From assembly GCA_050012355.1 (NCBI GenBank), contig JBEKHI010000109.1, positions 1-35,911 of the forward strand: a stretch of DNA of 35,911 bases, given 5' to 3'. The notes under the pieces were generated by a model that was given only the letters and a program-made list of their open reading frames with translations, made no database searches and was not told the origin of the DNA. This stretch comes from JBEKHI01 sp050012355. GTDB taxonomy: Bacteria; Actinomycetota; Actinomycetes; Streptosporangiales; Streptosporangiaceae. Position numbers and translations under genes: made by a program. This document shows positions 8,354 through 16,280 of the stretch, one piece after another (the first letter of the stretch is position 1; each line of letters begins with the position of its first letter).

Positions 8354-8709
8354 CCATGGATGTCCCATCGCTGGGCCGATGGACACATGCCAAATTAAGG
8401 TGTGTTTGCGGCGTGTTGCGGGTCCTGATCGTGGTTTACTTCGCGCCGTGAGGCCCCGGATGGGGTAGCGAACCGGGCATCCGTGCCATATCGCCCTGCT
8501 GCCGCGCCGGGCGTTCCTGGTGAGTGCTGCATTACCCGCACTCTTGTCTGGGTAGTGCAGCACTCACCAGGATCACCTCGAACAGAGGGGCGTCAGCGAG
8601 GACGGCATAACCGGGTGATACCGCACCAAATCGCTCGGCCGCGACGACACGCCGAAAACTCACGTTGTTCTGAAATGTTTCCATAGCGCCTGCGATGGGA
8701 CATCCATGG
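8354..8709. mobile_element. MITE-like element with 20-bp inverted ends
   Basis: CCATGGATGTCCCATCGCTG at 8354-8373 is matched at 19 of 20 positions by the reverse complement of CTGCGATGGGACATCCATGG at 8690-8709. This gives a 356-bp segment with terminal inverted repeats and no convincing gene. Inside are a 23-bp-arm hairpin (8515-8572) and the box GGTGATACCGCACCAAA (8614-8630), which recurs at 16901. The ends are diverged members of the CGATGGGCCATCG repeat family. It fills the whole gap between the SnoaL-like gene and ahpD. No clear target-site duplication is visible, so mobility is inferred. Confidence 0.55.
8515..8572. repeat. Hairpin repeat family B, copy 1
   Basis: Two 23-base arms pair at 22 of 23 positions, the exception being a possible G-U pair in RNA, around a 12-base loop. 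The left arm begins TCCTGGTGAGTGCTGCATTA and the right arm ends GCAGCACTCACCAGGA. A related hairpin with different loop sequence lies at 16731-16784. Confidence 0.85.
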
Positions 8710-8731
8710 GGTCCGGACCCGGGTCCGGACC
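8710..8731. terminator. Perfect 22-bp palindrome after ahpD
   Basis: GGTCCGGACCC and its exact reverse complement lie back to back, 16 bases beyond the ahpD stop and touching the end of the MITE-like element. GC-rich with no T-run, it could act as a transcription barrier. It may equally be part of the repeat element. Confidence 0.4.
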
Positions 8732-8746
8732 TGGCCGCGGGCGGGC

Positions 8747-9220
8747 TTAGCCCCACTGGCCTGGGGTGTAGTCCCCGCCGACCTGCCGGGTGATGATGTT
8801 GAAGCGGTTGTACATGTTGATGAGGGCGATGAGGCAGACCAGTGCGGTGAGCTGGTCTTCGTCGTAGTGCTTGGCCGCGTTGTCCCACGCCTCGTCGGTG
8901 ACGCCTGCCGGGTTGTCGGCGACGCGGGTGCCCTGCTCGGCGAGTTCCAGCGCGGCCCGTTCGGCCTCGGTGAAGACATTCGCCTCGCGCCAGGCCGCGA
9001 CCAGGTTCATGCGCAGCGCGGTCTCGCCAGCCTTCGCGGCTTCCTTGGTGTGCATGTCGAGGCAGACGGCGCAGCCGTTGATCTGGCTGGCCCTGATCTT
9101 CACCAGCTCCTGGGTGGCGGCGGGCAGCGACGATCCGGTCACCGTCGCGCCCACCGCGTTGATCTGCTTTGCGAACTTCATTGCGAATTCGCTGCCGAGT
9201 ATGTCCAGTCGAGGTTCCAT
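8747..9220 (-). CDS. AhpD-like carboxymuconolactone decarboxylase family protein
   Basis: A 157-residue protein of the alkylhydroperoxidase/CMD family, which removes organic peroxides using a Cys pair fed by thiols. The diagnostic motif is CAVCLDMH with Cys50, Cys53 and His57, followed by KEAAKAGETALRMNLVAAWREANVFTEAERAALELAE. The start at 9220 gives MEPRLDILGSEFAMKFAKQINAVG, typical of the actinobacterial group linked to ECF41 sigma factors. There is no normal ribosome-binding site, only AGGGGT abutting the ATG. A sigma-type promoter ends about 10 bases upstream, so the message may be leaderless. A longer reading to 9379 runs inside rocD and is rejected. In ECF41 systems such a gene usually adjoins the sigma gene; here the only such sigma factor is 24 kb away. 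Confidence 0.88.
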   Translation of the reverse strand: MEPRLDILGSEFAMKFAKQINAVGATVTGSSLPAATQELVKIRASQINGCAVCLDMHTKEAAKAGETALRMNLVAAWREANVFTEAERAALELAEQGTRVADNPAGVTDEAWDNAAKHYDEDQLTALVCLIALINMYNRFNIITRQVGGDYTPGQWG

Positions 9221-9229
9221 ACCCCTATT

Positions 9230-9256
9230 GACACGGCAGCCTGGGGAAACGTGACA
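9230..9256 (-). promoter_or_regulatory. ECF41-type promoter candidate for ahpD
   Basis: Read on the minus strand, TGTCACG and TGTC are separated by exactly 16 bases. The published ECF41 target is TGTCACA-N16-CGTC, so each box has one mismatch. It falls in the 40-base gap between rocD and ahpD and would start transcription within a few bases of the ATG. Confidence 0.5.
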
Positions 9257-9260
9257 GCGG

Positions 9261-10481
9261 TCAGCCGCGCAGTGCCTCTTCGATGCGGTCCATTCCCCAC
9301 TCCAGCTCGTCGGGCGTGATGACCAGCGGGGGAGCGAGCCTGATCGCGGTGCCGTGGGTGTCCTTGGCCAGCACGCCATGGGCCAGCAGACGTTCGCAGG
9401 CCTCGCGTCCGGGCAGCGTCTGGAACGTGACCCCCGCCCACAGGCCGCGCCCGGTCACCGACCGCACCACGTCCTTTGGCAGCTCGCCGAGCCGCTCGTG
9501 CATCCGGATGCCGAGCAGCTTCGACCGGTCCTGGTACTCGCCGGTGGACAGCATCGCGATCACCTCGCGCGCCACCGCGCAGGCCAGCGGGTTTCCGCCG
9601 AACGTTGAGCCGTGCTGGCCAGGCTTGAGCACCCCGAGGACAGCCGCCGACGACACCATGGCGGACACCGGGACGATCCCGCCGCCGAGCGCCTTGCCGA
9701 GCAGGTAGGCATCCGGTATGACGCCCTCCGCCTGGCAAGCGAACGTGTACCCGGTCCGTCCGAGCCCGGACTGGATCTCGTCGGCGATCATCAGCGCGTC
9801 GTGGGCGTCGCACAGGTCGCGGATTCCGGCCAGGAAGCCCGGCGGCGGCACGAGCACGCCCGCCTCACCCTGAATGGGTTCCACCAGCACGGCTACGATC
9901 TGGTCCTCGTACTGCTCCATCACGGTCGCCAGCGCGGGCAGGTCCCCGTATGGCACCGACACGAACCCGGGCGTGTACGGCCCGAACCCGTCCCGGGCGT
10001 CCGGGTCGGAGGAGAAGGACACGATCGTCGTCGTCCGGCCGTGGAAGTTCCCGTCGAACACCACGATGACCGCCTCGTCCGGCTGGACGCCACGGATCTC
10101 GTAACCCCACTTGCGCGCTACCTTGATCGCGCTCTCGACGGCTTCGGCCCCCGTGTTCATCGGGAGCACCATCTCCATGCCCGCCAGCTCGGCCAGCTCC
10201 GCGCAGAACGGGCCGAACTGGTCGTGGTCGAACGCCCGGCTCACCAGCGTCACCCGGTCAAGCTGCTGCCGGGCGGCGTCGAGCAGCCGAGGGGCGCGGT
10301 GCCCGAAGTTCAGCGCCGAGTAGGCGGCCAGCATGTCCAGGTACCTGCGACCGTGTACGTCGGTCACCCAGACGCCCTCCGCGGACGCCGCGACGACCGG
10401 CAGTGGCGCGTAGTTGTGCGCGGAATGCTCCGCGGTCAGGCGCTCGTAGCCGATTACTTCCTGAGCTCCAGCGTGCAGCAC
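9261..10481 (-). CDS. rocD: Ornithine aminotransferase
   Basis: Class III PLP transaminase that moves the delta-amino group of ornithine to 2-oxoglutarate, giving glutamate semialdehyde; cytoplasmic, arginine/ornithine catabolism. Seen in the 406 residues: MNTGAEAVESAIKVARKWGY, VFDGNFHGRTTT, VEPIQGEAGV, MIADEIQSGLGRTG, and the PLP lysine Lys263 in LLGKALGGG, then HGSTFGGNPLACAVA. All are hallmarks of RocD rather than of acetylornithine aminotransferase. The start is GTG at 10481 with GGAGGAGG 7 bases before it. The coding region begins 28 bases inside the end of ddaH, so the two are translated together. Order ddaH-rocD implies that products of arginine-derivative hydrolysis feed to glutamate and proline. 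Confidence 0.95.
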   Translation of the reverse strand: MLHAGAQEVIGYERLTAEHSAHNYAPLPVVAASAEGVWVTDVHGRRYLDMLAAYSALNFGHRAPRLLDAARQQLDRVTLVSRAFDHDQFGPFCAELAELAGMEMVLPMNTGAEAVESAIKVARKWGYEIRGVQPDEAVIVVFDGNFHGRTTTIVSFSSDPDARDGFGPYTPGFVSVPYGDLPALATVMEQYEDQIVAVLVEPIQGEAGVLVPPPGFLAGIRDLCDAHDALMIADEIQSGLGRTGYTFACQAEGVIPDAYLLGKALGGGIVPVSAMVSSAAVLGVLKPGQHGSTFGGNPLACAVAREVIAMLSTGEYQDRSKLLGIRMHERLGELPKDVVRSVTGRGLWAGVTFQTLPGREACERLLAHGVLAKDTHGTAIRLAPPLVITPDELEWGMDRIEEALRG

Positions 10482-11263
10482 TTGGGTCCTCCTCCCGCCT
10501 TGCGCAGCTCTGACATGTCAACCGGGACCGGGGTGTAACCATGCTTGGTGAGCTGGTCGGCCAGCCCGGTCGCCTGTTCGGGAAGCACCACGTGCTGCCC
10601 GTCGCTGACCGCGTTCAGCCCGAGGACCTCGGCATCCTCGTCCTTGGCCTCGATCAGTACGCCGAACACCTCCGACAGCACCGCCAGCCCCTCCTCGTCG
10701 AACGCGGCCGGGTAGTACATCGCGGTGCCGGAGTCGAGGACGCACATCGCGGTGTCGAGGTGGTAGAAGCGAGGGTCGGTCAGTCGCAGCGACACCGCCG
10801 GCACGCCGAAGACCCGCTCCAGTTCGCCCGCCGTCTCCTGGTCGCTGCGGAACCCGTACCCGGCGAGCAGCATCCGGCAGCCATCGGGAGAAGGCACTGT
10901 GAGGATGTCACCCTCGCCCTCGTTCACGTGTTCTGGAACGACGCTCGTCCAGCCACCGGACTTGAACCAGTCCAGGTAAGCGACGCCTTCAGCCGCCCGC
11001 TCCGGGTAGCGGAACCGCGCGCCGAACGCGATGCCGTTCACCACGGTCGCCCCGTTGGCCGCGAACACCATGTCCGGCAGGCCACGGACCGGTTGGATCA
11101 GCTGCACCTGGTGGCCAAGATCGATATACGTCTGTCGCAGCCGCTCCCACTGCTGAAGCGCCAGTCCCGGGTCGGAAGGCTGGTCTGGCCGCATCCAGGG
11201 ATTGATCGCGTAGGTCACATCGAAGTGCTCCGGCGAGCACATCAGGTACGTCCTCATGCTCAT
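10454..11263 (-). CDS. ddaH: Dimethylarginine dimethylaminohydrolase / arginine-hydrolysing amidinotransferase-fold enzyme
   Basis: A 269-residue member of the guanidino-modifying superfamily, converting methylated arginines (or arginine) to citrulline with release of the amine or ammonia. Visible active-site features are FAANGATV near 67-74, the catalytic His168 and Asp170 in FYHLDTAM, and the nucleophile Cys in GGGPKCCTLELR near the C-terminus (Cys262). Length matches bacterial DDAH rather than arginine deiminase (~410). It precedes and overlaps rocD. DDAH versus ornithine-releasing arginine dihydrolase activity cannot be settled by eye; the pairing with ornithine aminotransferase makes the question relevant because citrulline is not a RocD substrate. 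Start ATG 11263, with a second in-frame ATG two codons on. Confidence 0.87.
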   Translation of the reverse strand: MSMRTYLMCSPEHFDVTYAINPWMRPDQPSDPGLALQQWERLRQTYIDLGHQVQLIQPVRGLPDMVFAANGATVVNGIAFGARFRYPERAAEGVAYLDWFKSGGWTSVVPEHVNEGEGDILTVPSPDGCRMLLAGYGFRSDQETAGELERVFGVPAVSLRLTDPRFYHLDTAMCVLDSGTAMYYPAAFDEEGLAVLSEVFGVLIEAKDEDAEVLGLNAVSDGQHVVLPEQATGLADQLTKHGYTPVPVDMSELRKAGGGPKCCTLELRK

Positions 11264-11429
11264 GAGACAAGAGTAGAGAAGCCCAGACCATCGGTATGGA
11301 TCGTGATCATGCGTTATGGCGGCGATTCATTGCATATTTTCTTTAATTCTCGGCGAAACGTTGCTTATTTGACGGGATGGTCTGCTGACCCGACACTGGG
11401 TAGCGGGGCGGACCGCCGGGAGGCACGGG

Positions 11430-12296
11430 TTGAACAAGGGAACGGGGATCAGGACCGCTGTGGCCGCGTTCGCGCTGGTTCTCGCGGTCGGCCTGGCACT
11501 GCTGATCGTCCCGCTCGCGACCAGGCACGCGGCCGCTGCTTCGGTGCCGGCGTCCACCGCCAGTGCACACGCCCTCAGTACGCGGACGCGGCGGCCGGGC
11601 GTGGAGATCGTCGATCGAGACGCGCTGAACGCCTGCGAGAGCGAGCTGGAGCGGACCCGGTCCACGACGCCGCTCGCCGCCATCCTTGGCGCGTCCTACA
11701 CGGCCGGCGTCGGCCCGGACGACGCGGCCCGTTCATGGGCGGTGGATCTGGCCAGGAAACTGCACTGGGACGCCGTGGTGTACGGGGTTCCAGGTGCGGG
11801 CTATGTCCGGGCGGGGTCGGGGCACCGCGGGCCGCTGTGGCGGATACTTGACCGCATCGAACTGAGCGCGCTCGATCCCTCGCTGGTGGTCATCCAGCTC
11901 GGCCACGACGACATTGGCGTCCCGTCGGCGACCGAACGGCAGCGGGTCACCGAAGCCATCAAGACGATCCGCGCCGAGGATCCGGGTGCGCGCATCGCGC
12001 TCGTCACCGTCTTCACCACCCCGGGCCAGTACCGGGCCCGGGCGGCGTGGCTTACCGACCGGGCCATCGTGAGTGCGGCGCGAGCGGCTGACAAGAACGC
12101 GATCGTCATCGATCCGCTGGTCAGCCACTGGGTGTACCCGCGCGCGGATGGCGACGGCCTGCATCCCACCGCCGCTGGTGACGAGTGGATCGCGGCGAAG
12201 GTGGCCGCCCTGCTGCGCGACCACGGGGTGCGGGCCGCGTCGAGTCACTCAGACACTGTGATCTGCGACTCGGGCATCGTGCACGACGAGGTGTAG
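11430..12296 (+). CDS. Exported SGNH/GDSL-family hydrolase
   Basis: A 288-residue protein with an N-terminal membrane span (AVAAFALVLAVGLALLIVPLA), so secreted or anchored. The SGNH blocks are recognisable: GASYTAGVGPDD (block I, Ser in GAS instead of GDS), GVPGAGYVRAG (block II Gly), VVIQLGHDDIG (block III, with His-Asp-Asp in place of GxND) and DGLHPTAAGDEWIA (block V Asp/His). The family includes lipases, acetylxylan and rhamnogalacturonan esterases; the substrate is unknown. The start is TTG with GGGAGG 6 bases before it. The last 48 bases overlap the end of the convergent gene, and the tail after GVRAASSH looks unconserved, so the 3' end may have been altered. Confidence 0.85.
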   Translation: MNKGTGIRTAVAAFALVLAVGLALLIVPLATRHAAAASVPASTASAHALSTRTRRPGVEIVDRDALNACESELERTRSTTPLAAILGASYTAGVGPDDAARSWAVDLARKLHWDAVVYGVPGAGYVRAGSGHRGPLWRILDRIELSALDPSLVVIQLGHDDIGVPSATERQRVTEAIKTIRAEDPGARIALVTVFTTPGQYRARAAWLTDRAIVSAARAADKNAIVIDPLVSHWVYPRADGDGLHPTAAGDEWIAAKVAALLRDHGVRAASSHSDTVICDSGIVHDEV

Positions 12297-13154
12297 CCGG
12301 TGCCGATGACCCGGCAGCCGCCTTGGGAGCGGGGGACCCAGCGCTTGCCCAGGCTCGGTGACGGTGACCGGTTCACCGGTTACCCCGTCAACGAGGACCC
12401 GTCCGTCGAGCGGCTTGGTTAGCGTGACCGTGGAGCGCCGAATGGCCAGACAGGTCGACGCGCGGGACCGCAACTCGACCGCCGCGATGGCGACGGCCGT
12501 GCGCGACTCCTCGACCTCGAGCGTGTAGTTCTTGCACGGGTGGCCGCCGGTGTTGTAAGCGACCGTCAGCTGCCGGGTGTCCGTGTTCACCGTCGCGGAC
12601 CGTATCGCGGGGGTGGAGCTCGCCACGACCCCGGCCGGGTTGAAGGGCCGCGCGGCCGCCACAACCACCGGGTCGCGGACCCCGGCGAACCACACCAGCC
12701 AGGCCGGCAGCAGCCGAGGGCCGCGGTCGGTCTGGAATGTCCCGGTGCCGAGCGTGACCTTCGTGATGCGCAGCCGAGGACCGTTGGCCCCGGCCGTCTG
12801 GATGAGGGCGACCGCGTCTGATGGCGAGATCAGCCGGTACCCGTCGGCCAGCGCGGGAGTCGTGGGATAGCTGCTGGGCGGGTCGATCGCACCGTTGGTG
12901 TAGGCCGTCTGGTCAGCCTTGTCGGGAAACCCGCTGGCCGGTGCCAGCATGCGGGAGCCGGCGAGCACGAGCGGCCGTCCGTTCTCGTTGGCCGGGAAAC
13001 CCGACCATACAAGCAGCGTGTGCGCTAGCTGCACGTTGGGCGCGCCGGGTGATGCCTGTGGCCAGATGCCGGCATAGCCCAGGCCGACCGCCAGCCCGAC
13101 CCCAACGAGGATCGCGACGATCGCCTGACGCCAGGCACGATCGAGTCGTCTCAC
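12249..13154 (-). CDS. Membrane-anchored protein of unknown function
   Basis: About 301 residues, not recognised. One N-terminal span (AIVAILVGVGLAVGLGYAGIW) is followed by an extracytoplasmic domain with VQLAHTLLVWSGFPANENGRPLVLAG, DGYRLISPSDAVALIQ and PAWLVWFAGVRDPVVVAAAR. A later Cys pair (HPCKNYTLEVEE, STCLAIRRSTVTLTKPLDGRVLVDG) could form a disulfide. The start is GTG 13154, chosen for GGAGG 8 bases upstream rather than the earlier ATG at 13187. Pro/Arg/His-rich residues at the very end (LPRRLPGHRHRLHL) fall where it overlaps the GDSL gene by 48 bases and may not be conserved. Confidence 0.75.
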   Translation of the reverse strand: MRRLDRAWRQAIVAILVGVGLAVGLGYAGIWPQASPGAPNVQLAHTLLVWSGFPANENGRPLVLAGSRMLAPASGFPDKADQTAYTNGAIDPPSSYPTTPALADGYRLISPSDAVALIQTAGANGPRLRITKVTLGTGTFQTDRGPRLLPAWLVWFAGVRDPVVVAAARPFNPAGVVASSTPAIRSATVNTDTRQLTVAYNTGGHPCKNYTLEVEESRTAVAIAAVELRSRASTCLAIRRSTVTLTKPLDGRVLVDGVTGEPVTVTEPGQALGPPLPRRLPGHRHRLHLVVHDARVADHSV

Positions 13155-13289
13155 CCGGTTTTCCTCCAGACCCCGCAATATCAACACATGGTAGGAATGC
13201 CGGAGAAATTACGCGCGGGTTTCGGGCGAACAACAGGCAAGTAATGCCGCTCGCGCTGGTGTGGCGCGTGGCTCCCTCGCGTAATATTT

Positions 13290-13324
13290 CTACGTAGCCA
13301 TAGAACTTCTACAATCATTGTAGA
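13290..13324. promoter_or_regulatory. BlaI/MecI-type operators
   Basis: TCTACAATCATTGTAGA at 13308-13324 is a perfect 17-bp palindrome carrying the TACA...TGTA half-sites bound by BlaI/MecI-family repressors. A shorter palindrome CTACGTAG at 13290-13297 may be a second site. Both lie just before the BlaI-like gene, so it is probably autoregulated. The divergent unknown gene (start 13154) could share control. Confidence 0.8.
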
Positions 13325-13347
13325 CGATAGCTGACTTGGGAGCGTGG

Positions 13348-13731
13348 GTGCGCGGAGATTCCAGGCGCGGGTCCGGTGAGCTTGAAAGCGCGGTCCTGGC
13401 GGTCCTGCAGGGCGCGACGGGTCCGTTGTCCCCTGGCGAGGTGCGGGAACGGCTGGACGACGACCTGGCCTATACGACCGTCGTGACGATCCTGTCCCGG
13501 CTACACGGCAAGGGCGTGCTTGAGCGCAGCAAGCAGGGCCGGGCGTTCAGCTACACTCCGGTCGCCGACGAACCGGGGCTCGCGGCCCGCCGCCTTACCA
13601 AGCTGCTTGACGCGGAGCCGGACAGGGAAGCCGTGCTCACCAGGTTCGTCTCCAGCCTGTCCGATGAGGACGAGGAACTCCTCCGCCGCGTCCTCTCGAA
13701 CTCAAGCGCTCGCGCCGCCGTCGATCACTAG
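13348..13731 (+). CDS. BlaI/MecI/CopY-family transcriptional repressor
   Basis: Winged-helix repressor of 127 residues. The N-domain reads LESAVLAVLQGATGPLSPGEVRERLDDDLAYTTVVTILSRLHGKGVLERSKQGRAFSY, the classic BlaI helix-turn-helix with AYTTVVTILSRL as recognition region. A short dimerisation helix bundle follows (LTRFVSSLSDEDEELLRRVL). Penicillinase_R members repress until cleaved by a BlaR1/MecR1 sensor protease or respond otherwise. No M56 protease lies beside it here. GTG 13348 is preferred over TTG 13336 because GGGAG lies 5 bases before it. A matching operator lies upstream. The end overlaps the convergent SDR gene by 30 bases. Confidence 0.92.
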   Translation: MRGDSRRGSGELESAVLAVLQGATGPLSPGEVRERLDDDLAYTTVVTILSRLHGKGVLERSKQGRAFSYTPVADEPGLAARRLTKLLDAEPDREAVLTRFVSSLSDEDEELLRRVLSNSSARAAVDH

Positions 13732-14454
13732 GTCGTGGCCGACGGTGAAGCTGGCTTCTGGCGACGCGAGCCAGAGCACCGCGGCGGCTGCTTCGCTGAC
13801 GGTTCCCGCTCGCCCCGCCGGCAGGGCATCCTTAAGCCGTACCGCCCGGTCGGCCTCGGTTTCGCCGGGACGCAGTGACATGGGCGTGTCAATCGGACCG
13901 GGACTGACCGCGTTGATGCGGATGCCGTCGGCGATGCATTCACGCGCCGCCGCCCGGGTCAGGGCGCTGACCGCCGCCTTGGTGGCCACGTAGCCGCTGA
14001 GGAACGGCAGTCGCATGTGCGCGCCCAGGTTGGAAGCGGTGTTGACGATCACGCCGCCGCCGTTGGCCCGCATGTGCGTGATCTCGTGCTTCATGGTGAG
14101 GAACACGCCCGTCAGGTTGACGGCAAGCAGCCGGTCCCAGGCGGCCTCGTCCATGTCAGCCAGTGGCCCGGCTTCGATGGTTCCGGCGTTGTTGAACGCG
14201 ATATCCAGGCCGCCGTGGCGCTGCACCGTGGTGGCGACCAGCCGGGCGGCGTCGGCGGTCGACGCGACATCGGCGACGATCGCGCTAGCCCGCCCGCCGT
14301 CGGCCTCGATCAGCCGAGCGGTCTGATCAATATTTTCAAAACGGCGGCCGGCGACTGCCACGGTCGCGCCTTCGGCCGCGAAGGCGAGCGCGGTGGCCCG
14401 GCCGATGCCGGATCCGCCGCCGGTGATGAGAACTACCTTGCTGGTGAATCGCAT
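13702..14454 (-). CDS. Short-chain dehydrogenase/reductase
   Basis: Classical SDR of 250 residues, an NAD(P)H-dependent oxidoreductase. Cofactor motif TGGGSGIG at 11-18; GRR at 36-38 suggests NADP preference. NNAG at 88-91; catalytic Ser141, Tyr155 and Lys159 (YVATK); NAVSPGPIDTPM and the C-terminal VGHDLVIDGGASA are typical of the 3-oxoacyl-ACP-reductase-like group. The substrate is unknown. The start at 14454 has AAGGAGA 7 bases upstream; the earlier ATG is rejected. It begins 22 bases inside the end of the MFS gene, so it is the last gene of a TetR-MFS-SDR unit. A drug-modifying or detoxifying role controlled by the TetR protein would fit, as inference. Confidence 0.92.
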   Translation of the reverse strand: MRFTSKVVLITGGGSGIGRATALAFAAEGATVAVAGRRFENIDQTARLIEADGGRASAIVADVASTADAARLVATTVQRHGGLDIAFNNAGTIEAGPLADMDEAAWDRLLAVNLTGVFLTMKHEITHMRANGGGVIVNTASNLGAHMRLPFLSGYVATKAAVSALTRAAARECIADGIRINAVSPGPIDTPMSLRPGETEADRAVRLKDALPAGRAGTVSEAAAAVLWLASPEASFTVGHDLVIDGGASA

Positions 14455-15605
14455 TGCTGTCTCCTTAGTGATGGTTGAATCGACCACGCCACGCTGGCGA
14501 TCGCGCAGGCGGCCAGCCCCGCGCCAATCCAGCCGAGAGCCTGGTAGCCGGCGCCCGCTCCGATCGCCAGCCCGCCCAGCCAGGGCCCGACCGTGATGCC
14601 CACGTTGAACGCGGACGTGTTGGTCCCCGCCGCGAGCGCGCGGGCGTCTCCGGCGGCGGCGAACGCCCGCGTGTTCAGGGCGGGGTTGACACCGAAACCG
14701 AACGCGCCGAGCAGGAACACCACCGGGATCATCGCCGCCGGTGACCGGGCGAACAGCGCGAGGGTCACCGACACCAGGATCACGCCGGCCATCCCGGCCA
14801 CCAGCACGGTGACCGGGCGCCTATCGGCGATCCGGCCCCCGGCCGTGATCCCGATCAGCCCCCCGGCCCCGTACAGCAGCAGAGCCGCGGGAATCCACCC
14901 GGCTCCGATGTGCGTCACCCCAGTCAGCAGCGGGGTGAGATAGCTGAACGTCACGAGCACCGCCCCGGTAGCCAGCGCCGTGGACAGGTACGCGAGCAGC
15001 AGTGGCCGGTTCAGCATCGCTCGCAGCTGCGAGCGGACCTCAATATCCGAGCTTTCTGAATGGCCCGGCCGCACCGCCAGCCAGATAGCGGGCATCGTCA
15101 GCGTCGACGCCGCGGCCACCGCCCAGAACGCGGCCCGCCAGCCCAGCCGTTCCCCGAGGAACGTCCCGGCGGGCAGCCCCACGATGGTGGCAATCGTGAG
15201 TCCGCCGACGATCACGCTCATCGCCCGCCCCCGCGTGGCCGTCGGTACCAGGTCCACGACGGTCACCGACGCCACCGCCCAGAATCCGGCGTACACGAAC
15301 GCCGCGACCATCCGGGACACCAGCAGCACCGCGTAGTCGGGTGCGAGAGCCCCGGCCACGTGCATGGCCACGAACACGGCGAGGAAGGCCAGCAGCACCC
15401 CTCGCCGAGGGAGTCGCCGCGTCAAGATCGTGAGGGTTGGCGCCCCGATGATCATTCCGATCGCGAAGCCCGAGATCAGCAACCCGGCCGTCGGGATCGA
15501 CACGTGCAGCCCGCCCGCGATCTGCGGCAGCAGCCCCGCGATCATCAGCTCTGACGTGCCCTGCGCGAAGATCGCCAGCCCGAGGACGTACACCACGACC
15601 GGCAT
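14433..15605 (-). CDS. MFS drug-efflux-type transporter
   Basis: A 390-residue major facilitator with 12 predicted spans. The opening VLGLAIFAQGTSELMIAGLLPQIAGGLHVSIPTAGLLISGFAIGMIIGAPTLTILTRRLPRR is the pattern of the AraJ/Cmx (chloramphenicol-efflux-like) DHA1 subgroup, with the loop motif between spans 2 and 3 as LTRRLPRR and the span-5 antiporter motif GGLTIATIVGLPAGTFLGE. It probably exports a small toxic compound by proton exchange. The start at 15605 has GGGGG 7 bases before it. It lies 62 bases after the TetR gene on the same strand and overlaps the SDR start. Confidence 0.92.
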   Translation of the reverse strand: MPVVVYVLGLAIFAQGTSELMIAGLLPQIAGGLHVSIPTAGLLISGFAIGMIIGAPTLTILTRRLPRRGVLLAFLAVFVAMHVAGALAPDYAVLLVSRMVAAFVYAGFWAVASVTVVDLVPTATRGRAMSVIVGGLTIATIVGLPAGTFLGERLGWRAAFWAVAAASTLTMPAIWLAVRPGHSESSDIEVRSQLRAMLNRPLLLAYLSTALATGAVLVTFSYLTPLLTGVTHIGAGWIPAALLLYGAGGLIGITAGGRIADRRPVTVLVAGMAGVILVSVTLALFARSPAAMIPVVFLLGAFGFGVNPALNTRAFAAAGDARALAAGTNTSAFNVGITVGPWLGGLAIGAGAGYQALGWIGAGLAACAIASVAWSIQPSLRRQQCDSPAR

Positions 15606-15667
15606 AGAGCTACCCCCTTCAATATCAAAACGGCGACGCGCAGTTCTTGGTGTGAGAGCGAATGTCC

Positions 15668-16240
15668 TCAGATGGCCGCGAGCGCTGTCTCCGCGACTGC
15701 CGCCAGCATGGCCGGATCGGCACCCGAGCGATCGGCGACGCGTATCCCGCTGATCGTCGCGATGATGAAGTCGGCTAGTACCCCGGGATCCTTGTCCGGG
15801 TCGATCTCGCCGCTGCGCTGCCCGGTCTCGAACGCCACTCGCAGCGCTTCGCGGCGCGACTCGTAGTCACGACGGAGCAGTTCGGCGATCTCCGGATCGC
15901 GCGGCGACATCTCGACCATCGAGTTGACGACCAGGCAGCCCGCCGGATTGCCGTCATCCCGCTCCATCGTCCAGCGAAACAGCCGCCGCACCCTCTCCAG
16001 TACCGGGCCCTCCCCGTCGCGCAGGTCATCGTAGATCGCGTTCTTCTCCGTCATGTACCGGGTCAGGGTCGTACGGAACAGCGCGTGCTTGCTGGTGAAC
16101 GCGTTATAGATGCTGCTGCGCCCCAGGCCCGTCGCCTCGCACAGCTCCTCGGTGGACGTGGCCTCATACCCGTTGGCCCAGAACGCGCGCATCGCGGCGT
16201 CCACCGCCCGCCCCTCGTCAAACTCCCTCGGCCGCGCCAT
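15668..16240 (-). CDS. TetR/AcrR-family regulator
   Basis: 190 residues. The N-terminal DNA-binding domain MARPREFDEGRAVDAAMRAFWANGYEATSTEELCEATGLGRSSIYNAFTSKHALFRTTL is a textbook TetR HTH, with recognition helix GRSSIYNAF. The C-terminal ligand domain contains DGNPAGCLVVNSMVE, seen in the TetR_C_16/YcdC-like branch that often controls efflux pumps or oxidoreductases. A near-palindrome lies directly upstream (16257-16280). With the MFS and SDR genes downstream on the same strand, it most likely represses its own operon until a toxic ligand binds. Confidence 0.92.
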   Translation of the reverse strand: MARPREFDEGRAVDAAMRAFWANGYEATSTEELCEATGLGRSSIYNAFTSKHALFRTTLTRYMTEKNAIYDDLRDGEGPVLERVRRLFRWTMERDDGNPAGCLVVNSMVEMSPRDPEIAELLRRDYESRREALRVAFETGQRSGEIDPDKDPGVLADFIIATISGIRVADRSGADPAMLAAVAETALAAI

Positions 16241-16256
16241 GGGCCCACCCTACCAC

Positions 16257-16280
16257 GTTTTAGACTAATCAATCCAAAAC
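16257..16280. promoter_or_regulatory. Probable TetR operator
   Basis: A 24-bp imperfect palindrome with arms starting GTTTTAGA and ending TCCAAAAC, 17 bases upstream of the tetR start. AT-rich in a GC-rich gap, it likely overlaps the promoter. Binding by the adjacent TetR protein is inferred from position. Confidence 0.65.
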
